A stretch of DNA of 64,000 nt from Sphingomonas sp. BK235 (GCF_004345855.1 NZ_SLXN01000006.1:124001-188000), one strand, 5' to 3'. Numbered from the stretch's first letter, positions 8,711-17,569 are shown. The notes: generated by a model not told the origin, from the letters alone. Numbers and translations: made by a program.

Positions 8711-9373
8711 ATGACGTGGCAACGCATGCCGATGGAGACGTGGCAGAACAAGGTGGCGGCGCTGGCCGAGGCGCTGCCCGACCGCGCGCTCGCCGATCTG
8801 CTCGCGCAGGTCGAGCTGGTCTCGCACGCGCTCGAAGCCGATGATGTCAGCGCCGGGCGCCATCGCGGCGACGTCGCGATCCCCGGCGATTACGCGCCCG
8901 CCACGCTGCTGACGCTGATCGAGGGCGATCTGATCGTCGGCGGCCATGTCTCGACGCAGGAGCTGGACGGCAATGACGGTCGCGCCGCCTTGGTGGTGTT
9001 CGGCAACCTGCGCTGTGCCAGCCTGCTCAACGATTGGGGCAGCCGCGTCATCGTCACCGGCAACGTGCTGATCGACTCGTGGCTCTACACCGCGCGCGAG
9101 GATGCGCTGGTGGTGATCGGCGGCGATCTGCGCGTGCCGATCTACGTCGGTGGCGAGATCGCGACCGAGGTGGGCGGGTCGAGCATCGTCGAGCATGCGC
9201 ATGGCGCGATCCGGCGCGTCGCCGGCGCGGGGCGTGCGGGCGAGGCGGCGAACGACGACTGGGACTCGCTCGCCGGGCTGCTCGAACTCGATCCGGCGCG
9301 GCTGACCGACGGCGACGACCTCGTGCCCTTGCTGGAGGACCGGCTGTATCGCACCGGTTCGATCCTGCCGTGA
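8711..9373 (+). CDS. Hypothetical protein with beta-helix-like repeats
   Basis: 220 residues with a good ribosome-binding site (AGAAAGGGG) before ATG 8711. After an acidic helical N terminus of about 50 residues, the middle contains repeated short strands of the form I-x-G-D-L-x-V: LIEGDLIVGGHV, LVVFGNLRCASLL, VIVTGNVLIDSWL and LVVIGGDLRVPIYVGG. This spacing suggests a small right-handed beta-helix like polymer-forming cytoskeletal or bactofilin-like folds, but I do not recognise a named family. No signal peptide or membrane segment is seen. The C terminus is acidic. Confidence 0.7.
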   Translation: MTWQRMPMETWQNKVAALAEALPDRALADLLAQVELVSHALEADDVSAGRHRGDVAIPGDYAPATLLTLIEGDLIVGGHVSTQELDGNDGRAALVVFGNLRCASLLNDWGSRVIVTGNVLIDSWLYTAREDALVVIGGDLRVPIYVGGEIATEVGGSSIVEHAHGAIRRVAGAGRAGEAANDDWDSLAGLLELDPARLTDGDDLVPLLEDRLYRTGSILP

Positions 9374-9380
9374 ACGCTCT

Positions 9381-9401
9381 ATCGCCGCGGGCCGCGGCGA
9401 T
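9381..9401. terminator. Convergent GC-rich hairpin
   Basis: Perfect 9-base stem (ATCGCCGCG facing CGCGGCGAT, loop GGC) between the convergent stop codons of the beta-helix protein and YjbQ. No T-run follows, so it may act as a processing or Rho-assisted end. Confidence 0.45.
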
Positions 9402-9817
9402 CACTCGCCGATCACGTGCAGCGCCACGCGGCGGCGATGCGGCGCGGCGCGGTGCTCGGCGAGGTAGATGCCCTGCCACGTCCCCAGCACCATCTGGCCG
9501 TCCGCCACGGGAATCGACAGCGACACGCCGGTGAGCACGCTGCGCAGGTGCGCGGGCATGTCGTCGGGCCCCTCGTCGTCATGCTCATAGTCGCGTGATT
9601 CGGGCGCCACCCGCGCCAGCCAGCGCTCGAGGTCGCGGCGCACGGCGGGCGCGGCATTCTCGTTGATCAGCAGCGAGGCCGAGGTGTGGCGGCAGAAGAC
9701 GGTGAGCAGCCCGGTCGCGATCGCTTCGCCGTCGAGCCACGCCGCCACCTCGCGCGTGATCTCGACCAGCCCGGCGCCGCGCGTCGCCACCGCGATCTCG
9801 CCGACCGCCTGGCGCAT
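9401..9817 (-). CDS. YjbQ family (UPF0047) secondary thiamine-phosphate synthase-type protein
   Basis: 138 residues, the usual length. Family landmarks are FCRHTSASLLINENA, DMPAHLRSVL and GTWQGIYLAEHR, containing the conserved histidines. Members have weak thiamine-phosphate synthase activity in vitro, but the physiological role is uncertain. Its ATG overlaps the stop of csaA by one base (TGATG), so the three genes GST - csaA - yjbQ form a coupled minus-strand run. Confidence 0.88.
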   Translation of the reverse strand: MRQAVGEIAVATRGAGLVEITREVAAWLDGEAIATGLLTVFCRHTSASLLINENAAPAVRRDLERWLARVAPESRDYEHDDEGPDDMPAHLRSVLTGVSLSIPVADGQMVLGTWQGIYLAEHRAAPHRRRVALHVIGE

Positions 9818-10188
9818 CAGAACAGCCGCCCGCCGTCGGGCACGCGCTCGCTCGGCGTCACCAGCACCACCTTGCCCGCGGCGTCGGGGAAGCCGAGCGT
9901 CAGCACCTCGGAGACGAACTTGCCGATCTGCCGCGGCGGGAAGTTGACCACCGCGGCGACCTGGCGCCCGACCAACTCCTCCACCGCATAATGTTCGGTG
10001 ATCTGCGCCGAGGAACGCTTGCGCCCGATCACGGTGCCGAAATCGATCAGCAGCTTGTAGGCGGGCTTGCGCGCCTCGGGATAGGGTTCGGCCGAGACGA
10101 TCGTGCCGACGCGCACGTCCACCTTGAGGAAGTCGTCGAACGCGATCTCGGGCGCGGCGACGGCGGCGGGGTCGTGCGTGACGTGCAT
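9817..10188 (-). CDS. csaA: tRNA-binding / CsaA-like protein
   Basis: 123 residues starting at the ATG 10188 that overlaps the GST stop. It is a single tRNA-binding OB-fold domain closely patterned on B. subtilis CsaA: DFLKVDVRVGTIVSAE, LLIDFGTVIGRKRSSAQIT and VVNFPPRQIGKFVSEVL. CsaA has been described as a secretion-related chaperone and the fold binds structured RNA; which applies here is not known. Cytoplasmic, no signal. Confidence 0.9.
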   Translation of the reverse strand: MHVTHDPAAVAAPEIAFDDFLKVDVRVGTIVSAEPYPEARKPAYKLLIDFGTVIGRKRSSAQITEHYAVEELVGRQVAAVVNFPPRQIGKFVSEVLTLGFPDAAGKVVLVTPSERVPDGGRLF

Positions 10189-10859
10189 CAGAAGTCCGGA
10201 TTCTCGTAATAGCTCGGCGGCTCGATCCCGGTGATGCGCTCGGCCAGCAGCGGGCGGAAGCTGCGCCGGCTCTTGAACGCCGAATACCATGCCTTGGTGT
10301 GCGCGTGGCCGGTCCAGTCGATGCCGCCGAGATAGTCGGCGACCGAGATCTGCGCCGCGGCGGCGAGGTCGGCGAGGCTGATCGTCGCGCCGGCGATCCA
10401 TTTGCGATGGTCGAGCAGGAAATCGATATAGTCGAGGTGGCCGAGCGAGGATTTCATCGCCTCGCGCAGCCGCGACGCGTCGGGCGTGGTGCGGTGGACG
10501 ACGCGCTTGATCATCCGCTCGTCGAGCAGCGGCTGGGTCACGTCGCGGTAGAAATGCGTGTCGAACCAGGCGACCAGCCGGCGGATCTCGGCGCGGTTGG
10601 CGGCGGTGCCGTTGATCATCGCGACGCGCTCGACGGTCTCCTCGAAATACTCGCAGATCGCCATCGAGTCGACGAGCACGACGCCGCGTTCGTTATCAGT
10701 CATCACCGGGGTCTGGCCGGCGGGGTTCATGTCGATGAAGGCGTCGCGCCGCTCCCACGGGTTCTCGCGCATCAGCTGATAGCCGACGTCCTTCTCGTTG
10801 AGGAGCGTGCGGACCTTGCGCGTGAACGGGCACAGAGGGAACTGATAGAGCTGCCACAT
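10188..10859 (-). CDS. Glutathione S-transferase family protein
   Basis: 223 residues from ATG 10859 (MWQLYQFPLCPFTRKVR). The N-terminal thioredoxin-fold domain has a LCPFTRK active-site region and a NPAGQTPVMTD segment with the cis-proline typical of GSTs; the DSMAICEYFEE motif closes the glutathione site. The C-terminal all-helical domain covers residues 90-200. The upstream frame is open through a palindromic repeat, so longer starts are not credible. The stop overlaps the csaA start (TGATG). Confidence 0.88.
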   Translation of the reverse strand: MWQLYQFPLCPFTRKVRTLLNEKDVGYQLMRENPWERRDAFIDMNPAGQTPVMTDNERGVVLVDSMAICEYFEETVERVAMINGTAANRAEIRRLVAWFDTHFYRDVTQPLLDERMIKRVVHRTTPDASRLREAMKSSLGHLDYIDFLLDHRKWIAGATISLADLAAAAQISVADYLGGIDWTGHAHTKAWYSAFKSRRSFRPLLAERITGIEPPSYYENPDF

Positions 10860-11026
10860 GCCCGCCCGCTTAGGCCGAAAGCGCGGCGCGGGGGAAGCGG
10901 CTTCATGAGCGGCGGACGCACCAGTGTGTCGGGGTGGCGCGAAGGCGGGGGAAGGGCGCGCGGGCTGGCGCTGACGTGACGTAGGTGGCGAGCGGTACAT
11001 GACGCACGACTGCCCCAACAGACAGG

Positions 11027-11055
11027 CGTCATCCTGAGCTTGTCTCAGGATCCAC
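11027..11055 (+). repeat. Single arm of the palindromic element
   Basis: A 29-base arm, GCGTCATCCTGAGC then TTGTCTCAGGATCCAC, of the CTGA subtype like that at 4813. Confidence 0.8.
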
Positions 11056-11097
11056 CGGCCGGCAGGCGCCTCCCGCCTCTGGATGCGCGGCACCGTT

Positions 11098-11340
11098 GGT
11101 CCGGACCGAAAAGGTTCATTGTCGCGAATGCAGCTTACCCCGTCATCCCTGCCTCGCGCCGGGATCCATGGTGCCGCGAGAGCAACGCGATCGGCTCTCG
11201 CGGCAACCATGGATCCCGGGTCAAGGCTCTCCTGAGCTTGTCGAAGGGCCCGGGATGACGGGTGGAGCTAGCCGCGTTCGCGACAATGAAGCTTTTGGGT
11301 TCGGACCCGTAGATCCTGCATCGAGTTCGGGATGACGCCA
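11098..11340. repeat. Extended nested palindromic element with an inserted second repeat
   Basis: Outer arms (11098-11135 and 11266-11308, sharing TTCATTGTCGCGAA in inverted orientation) enclose a standard element (left arm 11141-11170, inner CCGCGAGAGCAACG and GGCTCTCGCGGCA, right arm from 11208). The right arm is interrupted by about 22 bases containing CCTGAGCTTGTCGAAGG (11231-11247) before it resumes with CCCGGGATGACG. A further half arm ends at 11338. Confidence 0.85.
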
Positions 11341-11424
11341 GGGCGGTCAGGAGAAGGCGCACCCGCCCCGCCGGGTCACGCCACGGGGTGACCCTCGCGC
11401 CGCGGCGTGGCAGCGGCGGCTCCG

Positions 11425-11943
11425 ATGTCCTCGCCTGAGCCCCAGCGCGCGCCGCCACCCGCGGTCGCCGCCATCGTCACGCTGGTCGCGCTGGCGGTCG
11501 GGCTGACGCTGCCCGACCTCGACCTGCGACTGTGGCTCGGTCACCGGAGCGCGCTCACCCACAGCATCCTGCCCGCGCTGCTGCTGCTCGCCGCGCGGCA
11601 GCGCGCCGCCGCCTGCGGCATCGCGGCGGGGACCGGCGTGCATCTCGCCGCCGACTGCTTCCCGCGGCATATGATCGGCTATGCCACGGTGAAGCTGCCG
11701 CTGGCGGGCGCGATGTCGCCGCTACATTCCTATGCCTGGCTCGCGCTCAACGCGGTGGCGGCGCTGCTGCTGGCGGCGGCATTGGCGCGGCGCCTCCACG
11801 CCCCGGTGGTGCGCGCGGCCGTGGCGGTGGCCGCGCTCGCCGCGGCGCTGCGCTATCTGTGGCACGATCCGGGAGGATGGCCGGTGCTCGCGCTGGTGGC
11901 GCTCGGGGTCGGGGCGTGGTGGCGCCTCCGCGCCGCCGCGTGA
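11425..11943 (+). CDS. Integral membrane protein, possible DUF457/YdjM-like hydrolase
   Basis: 172 residues with about five hydrophobic segments. The LPDLDLRLWLGHRSALTHS stretch and the later GVHLAADCFP resemble the Asp/His pattern of the LexA-regulated YdjM/DUF457 membrane-bound metal-dependent hydrolase family, but the match is by motif only. ATG 11425 is preferred; a GTG at 11407 is also in frame and neither has a strong ribosome-binding site. It converges with the aminopeptidase gene. Confidence 0.65.
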   Translation: MSSPEPQRAPPPAVAAIVTLVALAVGLTLPDLDLRLWLGHRSALTHSILPALLLLAARQRAAACGIAAGTGVHLAADCFPRHMIGYATVKLPLAGAMSPLHSYAWLALNAVAALLLAAALARRLHAPVVRAAVAVAALAAALRYLWHDPGGWPVLALVALGVGAWWRLRAAA

Positions 11944-11975
11944 GGCGAGGGGCGCCGCCCGGCCCCCGCCGCCGG

Positions 11976-13775
11976 TCAGTGCGGCAGCGGCGCGCAGCGC
12001 TCGGCCAGCCACGCGGCGGTGTCGCGGTCGAGCAGCGGCGTCAGCGCCGCCGCGACGCGCGCGTGATAGCCGTCGAGCCACGCCCGTTCGGTCTCGTCCA
12101 GCAGCGCAGGGTCGATCAGGTCGCGGTCGATCGGCGCCAGTGTCAGCGTCTCGAACCCCAGCATCGGCGCGTCGCCGCCGGCCACCGCGCGTTCCACCAC
12201 CAGCAGCAGGTTCTCGATGCGGATGCCGTAGGCGCCCGCCTTGTAATAGCCCGGCTCGTTCGAGAGGATCATCCCCGGCAGCAGCGGCTCGCCCGCGCCA
12301 CCGCCCGGGTAGCTCGGCTTGGCGATCCGCGCCGGCCCCTCGTGGACCGACAGGTAACTGCCCACGCCGTGCCCGGTGCCGTGCGCGTAATCGAGCCCCG
12401 CGTCCCACAGCGGGCGGCGCGCGAGCGAGTCGAGCTGGCCGCCGTTGGTGCCCGGCGGGAAGGTGGCGGTGGCGAGCGCGATATGCCCCTTGAGCACGCG
12501 GGTGAAGCGGTCGCGCATCTCGTCGCTCGGCGCGCCGATCGGCACGACGCGCGTCACGTCGGTGGTGCCATCCTCATATTGGCCGCCCGAATCGACCAGG
12601 TACAGCTCGCCCGGCGCGATCGGCAGGCTCGATTCGGGGGTGACGCGATAATGCGGGATCGCGCCGTGCGGTCCGGTGGCGGAGATCGTGTCGAACGACA
12701 GGTCGCGCAGCACGCCGGTCTCGGCGCGGAAGGCGTGGAGCCGCTCCGCCGCGCTGATCTCGGTCTCGCCCCCCGCCGGCCCCGCCGCGGCGATCCAGCG
12801 CAGGAAGCGCGTCAGCGCCGCCCCGTCGCGCAGCGAGGCGGCGCGGTGGCCGGCGATCTCGGCGGCATTCTTGGTCGCGCGCGGCACCACGGTGGGATCG
12901 CGCAGCGCGAGGACGACACCGCCGGCCTGCTCCACCCGGTCGGCGATCGCCGCGACGGCGAGCGCGGGGTCGATCGCGACGCGCTTCCCCGCGAGCGCGT
13001 CCAGCCCCGCGACGAAGGCGGCGCGATCGCGCACGCGCACCGCATTGCCGAGATGCTCCGCGACCGCGGGAGTGACCTTCTCCGGCGCGACGAACAGCTC
13101 GGCGGTGCCGTCGCGGTGGACGATCGCATAGGCCAGCGCGACCGGGGTGCGCGCCACGTCGGCGCCGCGCAGGTTGAGCAGCCAGGCGATCGAATCGAGC
13201 GCGGTGATCACGGTCGCGTCGGCGCCGACCGCGCCGAGCCAGTCCGCGACGTCGGCGCGCTTGGCGGCGGCGCCGCGCCCGGCGAGGCGGTCTGGCTGGA
13301 CCTGCATCGCCGCGGCCGAGGCGGCGGGGCGATCGTGCCAGATCGCGTCGATCGGGTTGGTCGCGACCGGCTCGAGCGTCGCCTCGACGGTGGCGAGCGC
13401 GGCGCGCGCTTCCTCCACCCAGGTGCGGGGGTGGAGCCAGGCGTCATAGCCGATCCGCGCGCCGCGCGGAGCGTGCGCGGCGAGCCAGGCGCTGACGCTC
13501 GTCTCGGGCACGCCGACATAGTCCCAGTCGGTGCCCGACACCTGCTCGCGCACCTGGATCGTGTAGCGCCCGTCGGTGAAGATCGCGGCACGGTCGGCGA
13601 GCACGACGGCGGTGCCGGCCGAGCCCTCGAACCCGGTCAGCCACGCCAGCCGCTGCGCGTAATCGCCGACATATTCGCTCATATGCTCGTCGGTCAGCGG
13701 CACGACGACGCCGTCGAGGCGCGCGCGCGCGAGATGGTCGCGGAGCGCGCGGAGGCGCGCGGGATGGTCGGGCAT
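11976..13775 (-). CDS. Aminopeptidase P family protein (M24B)
   Basis: 599 residues from ATG 13775; the frame runs further upstream without family sequence. It has the three-part architecture of eukaryotic-type aminopeptidase P: two creatinase N-like domains (residues about 1-300) and a C-terminal pita-bread metallopeptidase domain. Metal-ligand motifs are VDSGGQYEDGTTDVTR, the HGTGHGVGSYLSVHEGP segment, and SNEPGYY with the glutamate ligands. It removes an N-terminal residue preceding proline; no signal peptide, so presumably cytoplasmic peptide turnover. Confidence 0.93.
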   Translation of the reverse strand: MPDHPARLRALRDHLARARLDGVVVPLTDEHMSEYVGDYAQRLAWLTGFEGSAGTAVVLADRAAIFTDGRYTIQVREQVSGTDWDYVGVPETSVSAWLAAHAPRGARIGYDAWLHPRTWVEEARAALATVEATLEPVATNPIDAIWHDRPAASAAAMQVQPDRLAGRGAAAKRADVADWLGAVGADATVITALDSIAWLLNLRGADVARTPVALAYAIVHRDGTAELFVAPEKVTPAVAEHLGNAVRVRDRAAFVAGLDALAGKRVAIDPALAVAAIADRVEQAGGVVLALRDPTVVPRATKNAAEIAGHRAASLRDGAALTRFLRWIAAAGPAGGETEISAAERLHAFRAETGVLRDLSFDTISATGPHGAIPHYRVTPESSLPIAPGELYLVDSGGQYEDGTTDVTRVVPIGAPSDEMRDRFTRVLKGHIALATATFPPGTNGGQLDSLARRPLWDAGLDYAHGTGHGVGSYLSVHEGPARIAKPSYPGGGAGEPLLPGMILSNEPGYYKAGAYGIRIENLLLVVERAVAGGDAPMLGFETLTLAPIDRDLIDPALLDETERAWLDGYHARVAAALTPLLDRDTAAWLAERCAPLPH

Positions 13776-13927
13776 GATGTGGTCCGTGGCGGGAAGCGAA
13801 GCCGCGACAGGTGCCACAGCCGCCGCGCGCCGACCAGTCTTGAAGCGTCGGAGTCGCGCTGTCATCATGTCGTCACGCCATTGCGCGACAGCGCCGGCGC
13901 GAGAAGCGGAAAGGGGGACGTCCAAGC

Positions 13928-14497
13928 GTGTTCCATCCCGACCTGATCCGGCATCCGGACAGCTGCCCGACGTTGGTGCTGAACGCCGATTACACGCCGC
14001 TGTCTTATTATCCCCTCAGCATCTGGCCGTGGCAGACCGCGGTGAAGGCGGTGTTCCTCGAGCGCGTCGACATCGTCGCGCATTACGAGCGCGAGGTGCG
14101 CAGCCCCAATCACGTGATGCGCCTGCCCTCGGTAATCGCGCTCAAGCAGTTCGTGAAACCCTCGCAATTCCCGGCGTTCACGCGCTTCAACCTGTTCCTG
14201 CGTGACACCTTCGCCTGTCAATATTGCGGCAGCAACGCGCGCGAGCTGACCTTCGATCACGTCGTCCCGCGCGCGCAGGGCGGGCGCACGACCTGGGAGA
14301 ATGTCGTCACCGCCTGCGCGCCGTGCAACCTGAAGAAGGGCGGCCGCACGCCGCGCCAGGCGCATATGCCGCTCGCGATCGAACCGATCCGTCCGACCAG
14401 TTGGCAGCTGCAGGAGCATGGCCGTCGCTTCCCGCCGAATTATCTGCATGAAAGCTGGCACGACTGGCTCTACTGGGACGTCGAGCTCGAGGCGTGA
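13928..14497 (+). CDS. HNH endonuclease
   Basis: 189 residues starting at GTG 13928 with a purine-rich AAAGGGGG about ten bases upstream. The fold is shown by CQYCG, FDHVVPRAQGG with the catalytic DH pair, ENVVTACAPCNLKKG and a following zinc-type Cys pair. The N-terminal NADYTPLSYYPLSIWPWQTA leader is typical of a stand-alone HNH protein widely conserved in sphingomonads and related bacteria rather than a phage or intron enzyme. It is divergent from the aminopeptidase gene. The cellular role is not known. Confidence 0.9.
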   Translation: MFHPDLIRHPDSCPTLVLNADYTPLSYYPLSIWPWQTAVKAVFLERVDIVAHYEREVRSPNHVMRLPSVIALKQFVKPSQFPAFTRFNLFLRDTFACQYCGSNARELTFDHVVPRAQGGRTTWENVVTACAPCNLKKGGRTPRQAHMPLAIEPIRPTSWQLQEHGRRFPPNYLHESWHDWLYWDVELEA

Positions 14498-14534
14498 CGC
14501 GTCGCGGGTGACATAGACGGGAGTTTCGGGGCGC

Positions 14535-14963
14535 ATGCGGTGGCAGATGATGGTGGCGGGGGCCGTGCTGCTCGCCGCCTGCTCGAAGGAGAATGCGGAG
14601 GAGGCGGCGGATCCGGCGGTGCTCGCCAATTACGTCCCGCCGTTCGTGATGTCGCGGCTCGACTATGGCGGCGTGGTGGAGCGGCGCTTCCGCCGGCTCG
14701 ACGTCAACCACGACGATCATCTCACGCGCAACGAGCTGCCCCAGCGTCTCGCGGAGCGCTTCGACGAGATCGACCGCGACAAGGACGGGCGGATCTCGAA
14801 CGACGAGTGGAGCAGCTGGATGATCGCGCGCTTCGACCAGCAGGACGCCAACCGCGACGGCACCGTGACCAGCGACGAGCGCGAGCGCGCGCGCGAGCAG
14901 CATGAGATGGACCTGCCCACGCCCAAGGACGAGCCCGACAATAGTGCGATGCCGGCGGGCTGA
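14535..14963 (+). CDS. EF-hand lipoprotein
   Basis: 142 residues. The N terminus is a lipoprotein signal peptide with lipobox LLAAC, so the mature protein probably starts at Cys16 anchored in a membrane facing the periplasm. Three EF-hand loops are visible: DVNHDDHLTRNE, DRDKDGRISNDE and DANRDGTVTSDE, each with the 1-3-5-12 acidic pattern for calcium. The C-terminal tail is acidic and disordered. A calcium sensor or buffer in the envelope is the inference. Confidence 0.85.
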   Translation: MRWQMMVAGAVLLAACSKENAEEAADPAVLANYVPPFVMSRLDYGGVVERRFRRLDVNHDDHLTRNELPQRLAERFDEIDRDKDGRISNDEWSSWMIARFDQQDANRDGTVTSDERERAREQHEMDLPTPKDEPDNSAMPAG

Positions 14964-15076
14964 CCGCGCGTCGGGGCCGCGACGCCACGTCAGGCGAGCG
15001 CGGGCGGGTTGAGCCGGATACGGTGGCGTGCGACCATGCCTCCCGCCGCGGCGCCCCGCCCGCGCGGGGAGGGCCA

Positions 15077-15523
15077 GTGCCGATCATCACGATCACCCGG
15101 TATGTGACGGTCGCCGTCGCCGTCGCTTTGGCGGCGCTGATCCTCTTTCTCGGCCATCCGGGGGAGCCGCGCTGGTGGGCGCTCGCGCTGCCGTTCGCCG
15201 GCTGGGTGATCGGGCCGAGCGTGGCGACCTATCTGCTCGCGCGCCGATGGGGCGAGCCGCGCTGGGCGGCGCCGCTGCTGCTGGCGGCGCTGCTGGCGTC
15301 GAGCCTCGCGGCGGGGATCACTTATTATCGCGCCTTCGTCGTATCGGAATCGTCGACCGCGGCGCTCGCGCTGGTGTTCGTGCCGCTGTGGCAATGGGTG
15401 GCGCTGGCCTGCCTCGCGCTCGCGATCATCGCGGGGCGCGGCTGGGCGCGTCGGCGCACGCGCCGCGATGAGCCGGTCGCGCGCGCGAGGTCGCCGCACC
15501 GTCGAGCGCGCTCGCGCCGATAG
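15077..15523 (+). CDS. Small multispanning membrane protein of unknown function
   Basis: 148 residues from GTG 15077, chosen because AGGG lies just upstream and the first transmembrane segment begins a few residues later; the frame is open to 15023. Four hydrophobic segments are evident (about residues 8-26, 33-55, 62-82 and 95-118), followed by an Arg-rich cytoplasmic tail. No family was recognised. Confidence 0.6.
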   Translation: MPIITITRYVTVAVAVALAALILFLGHPGEPRWWALALPFAGWVIGPSVATYLLARRWGEPRWAAPLLLAALLASSLAAGITYYRAFVVSESSTAALALVFVPLWQWVALACLALAIIAGRGWARRRTRRDEPVARARSPHRRARSRR

Positions 15524-15628
15524 CGCCGCGTCGGCGTTGCGGTACGACGGCGACATCCCTCGCCAGCCCGCGGGACAGGATCGTTGACGACAGGGGGCGC
15601 CGGTCGGTCGCGGCGAACCTGGGCCGCC

Positions 15629-15928
15629 TCACTGCCCGCGCGCCGCCCGGGCCGCCGCGATCGCGCGGTCGCGCGTGATCGCGGCGGCGGCGATCGCGGC
15701 GCGGGTGCAGCGCGGCTGGTCGTTGGTGCCGGCCAGATCATAGGGGGAGGGCGCACCGCACGCCGTCTCCGCCGCCCGCGCGATCCGCCGGTCGAGCCGC
15801 GCCACGTCGCGCGCGCGCGTCAGGTCCAGATCGGCGCGATCGACCGCGACCGTATAGGTTCGTTGTGCGCGCGCAGGCAGCGCCGATGCGCTCGCGGCGA
15901 CCGCCGCGATCAGCAGGATGGGGTACAT
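15629..15928 (-). CDS. UrcA family protein
   Basis: 99 residues with a cleavable signal peptide (ALPARA/QRTY). The mature part has the UrcA pattern: YTVAVDRADLDLTRARDVARLDRRIARAAETAC followed by a second cysteine in QPRCTRAAI, which likely forms a disulfide. UrcA proteins are exported, function unknown, and frequent in Sphingomonadales and Caulobacterales. It is divergent from the LysR gene, so the 114-base gap may be a shared control region. Confidence 0.85.
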   Translation of the reverse strand: MYPILLIAAVAASASALPARAQRTYTVAVDRADLDLTRARDVARLDRRIARAAETACGAPSPYDLAGTNDQPRCTRAAIAAAAITRDRAIAAARAARGQ

Positions 15929-16042
15929 GTCGAAGCTCTCCCGGCGCGTCGCCCGCGCCACGCCGCCGCTTCTAGCCGATGATGTCGGTTGCGAATAACA
16001 ACGTTGTTGCGCGCCCGTTCTGCGATCGTGCAGAACCGCGGC

Positions 16043-16939
16043 ATGTTCGACTGGAACGATGCCCGTTATCTCGTCGCCGTCGCGGACACCGGCAGCACGC
16101 TCGCCGCGGGGCACCGGCTGGGGGTGAGCCAGACCACGGTGGCGCGCCGGGTGGCGGCGCTGGAGGCGGCGCTGCGGGTCACGCTGTTCGACCGCCGCGC
16201 CTCGGGTTATCGGCTCACCGACCAGGGGCAGGCGCTGCTGCCGCATGCGCTGGCGCTGGCGGCGGCGGCGGACGGGCTCGCCGACGCGGCCGCGACCGAG
16301 GCGCGCGCGACCGGGGGCGCGGTGCGGCTGACCATGGGCGAGATCTATGCCGCGACCGTGTTCGCGCCGATCGCGCGCGACTTCCAGCGCGCCTTTCCGG
16401 CGATCCGGCTCGAACTCGACACCACCGACGCGCTGCGCGATCTCGCCGCGGGCGCGGCCGATGTCGCGTTGCGCGCGTGCCGGCGTCCGAGCGGGGGTGG
16501 GCTGGTGGCGCGCCGCGTCGCGTCCGACGCGTGGAGCGTCTATTGCAGCCGCGACTATGCCGCCGAGCGTGGCCTGCCGCGAACGCGCCGCGACCTGGCG
16601 GGGCACGTCCTGATCGGCGGTGGCGAGCCGGGTATCCGGCGCCACTACCGCGAGTGGCTCGCGCGCAACGACCTGGAGGCGGCGGTGGCGATGGAGCATG
16701 ACACGTCCGTCGGGCTGCTCGCCGCGGTGCGCGCGGGCGCCGGCGTGGCCGCGCTGCCCTGCCTCGTCGCCGATCGCGAGCCCGGGCTGATCCGCTGCCT
16801 GCCGCATGCACCGCACGAGGAGCGCGGGCTGTGGCTGGTCACGCACGAGCGGCTGCGCCACGTCCCGCGGATCCGCGCGACGCTCGATTTCCTGGCAGAG
16901 CGGCTGGTCGCGCTCCAGGCGGAGGCGACGGACGGGTAG
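16043..16939 (+). CDS. LysR family transcriptional regulator
   Basis: 298 residues from ATG 16043 (MFDWNDARYLVAVADTGS). The winged helix-turn-helix spans residues 1-65, with AAGHRLGVSQTTVARRVAALE as the recognition part. The effector domain (about 90-290) has the TMGEIYAATVFAPIARDF opening of the LysR substrate-binding fold. An ATG at 15989 is in frame but adds sequence before the conserved start. It lies divergent from urcA, which it may control; the inducer is unknown. Confidence 0.88.
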   Translation: MFDWNDARYLVAVADTGSTLAAGHRLGVSQTTVARRVAALEAALRVTLFDRRASGYRLTDQGQALLPHALALAAAADGLADAAATEARATGGAVRLTMGEIYAATVFAPIARDFQRAFPAIRLELDTTDALRDLAAGAADVALRACRRPSGGGLVARRVASDAWSVYCSRDYAAERGLPRTRRDLAGHVLIGGGEPGIRRHYREWLARNDLEAAVAMEHDTSVGLLAAVRAGAGVAALPCLVADREPGLIRCLPHAPHEERGLWLVTHERLRHVPRIRATLDFLAERLVALQAEATDG

Positions 16940-17032
16940 TTTGTGCGACGACGGCGACGGAAAACCGCGCGCGGCGGCTCATAAGCATCGGGAAGGAGAG
17001 GATCGACGCGACGCGAGGCGCTGGCGGAATGG

Positions 17033-17569
17033 GTGGGACGCGAGATCCTGCCGCACGAACGCGACCTGCGCGGCTGGTTGCGGCGGCGCTTCGTGCCCGC
17101 CGAGGACGTGGAGGACATCGTGCAGGAATGCTATTGCCGCCTCGCGCAGCTCCGCAGCGTCGCCGAGATCGACTCGCCGCGCGCCTATCTCTTCACCATG
17201 GCGCGCAATCTCGCGCAGCGGCAGCGCCAGCGCGCGCGCGTCGTCCCGATCGAGCCGATCGGTGACAGCGCGGCCGATGAGCTGGTCAGCGACGGTCCGC
17301 TGCCCGATCGCATCGCCGCGGCGCGCCAGGAACTCGACCGCGTCCGCGCCGCGCTCGCCACCTTGTCCGAGCGCGCGCGGCGGATCTTCGTGATGCGCCG
17401 CGTCGAGGGCTTGAGCCAGAAGGAGATCGCCGCGGCACTGGGCGTCAGCGAGGCGGTGGTCGAGAATGATGCGAGCCGCAGCCTGCGCGCCATCCTGCGC
17501 CAGCTCACCGACGCCGACGCTGAGGCGCCGCGCGCGCACAAGGGGGCGAAAAGTGTCGACGCGCGATGA
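17033..17569 (+). CDS. ECF-type RNA polymerase sigma factor (FecI-like)
   Basis: 178 residues. Region 2 is recognisable in EDVEDIVQECYCRLAQL and SPRAYLFTMARNLAQRQRQR; region 4 in LSERARRIFVMRRVEGLSQKEIAAALGVSEAVVEND. It is the first gene of a FecI - FecR - TonB-receptor set, so its likely job is to transcribe the receptor when an outer-membrane signal arrives. The GTG at 17033 is the first plausible start, yet a strong GGAAGGAGAGG lies about 30 bases earlier, with only a CTG (17021) between; the true start may be slightly upstream. Confidence 0.92.
   Translation: MGREILPHERDLRGWLRRRFVPAEDVEDIVQECYCRLAQLRSVAEIDSPRAYLFTMARNLAQRQRQRARVVPIEPIGDSAADELVSDGPLPDRIAAARQELDRVRAALATLSERARRIFVMRRVEGLSQKEIAAALGVSEAVVENDASRSLRAILRQLTDADAEAPRAHKGAKSVDAR

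Larger units (their letters stand above)
10860..11424. other. Intergenic region with nested palindromic repeats
   Basis: No gene is seen between the GST gene and the plus-strand membrane protein. About 310 of these bases are palindromic-element sequence, listed separately; the rest near 10860-11020 should hold the GST promoter. Confidence 0.65.
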
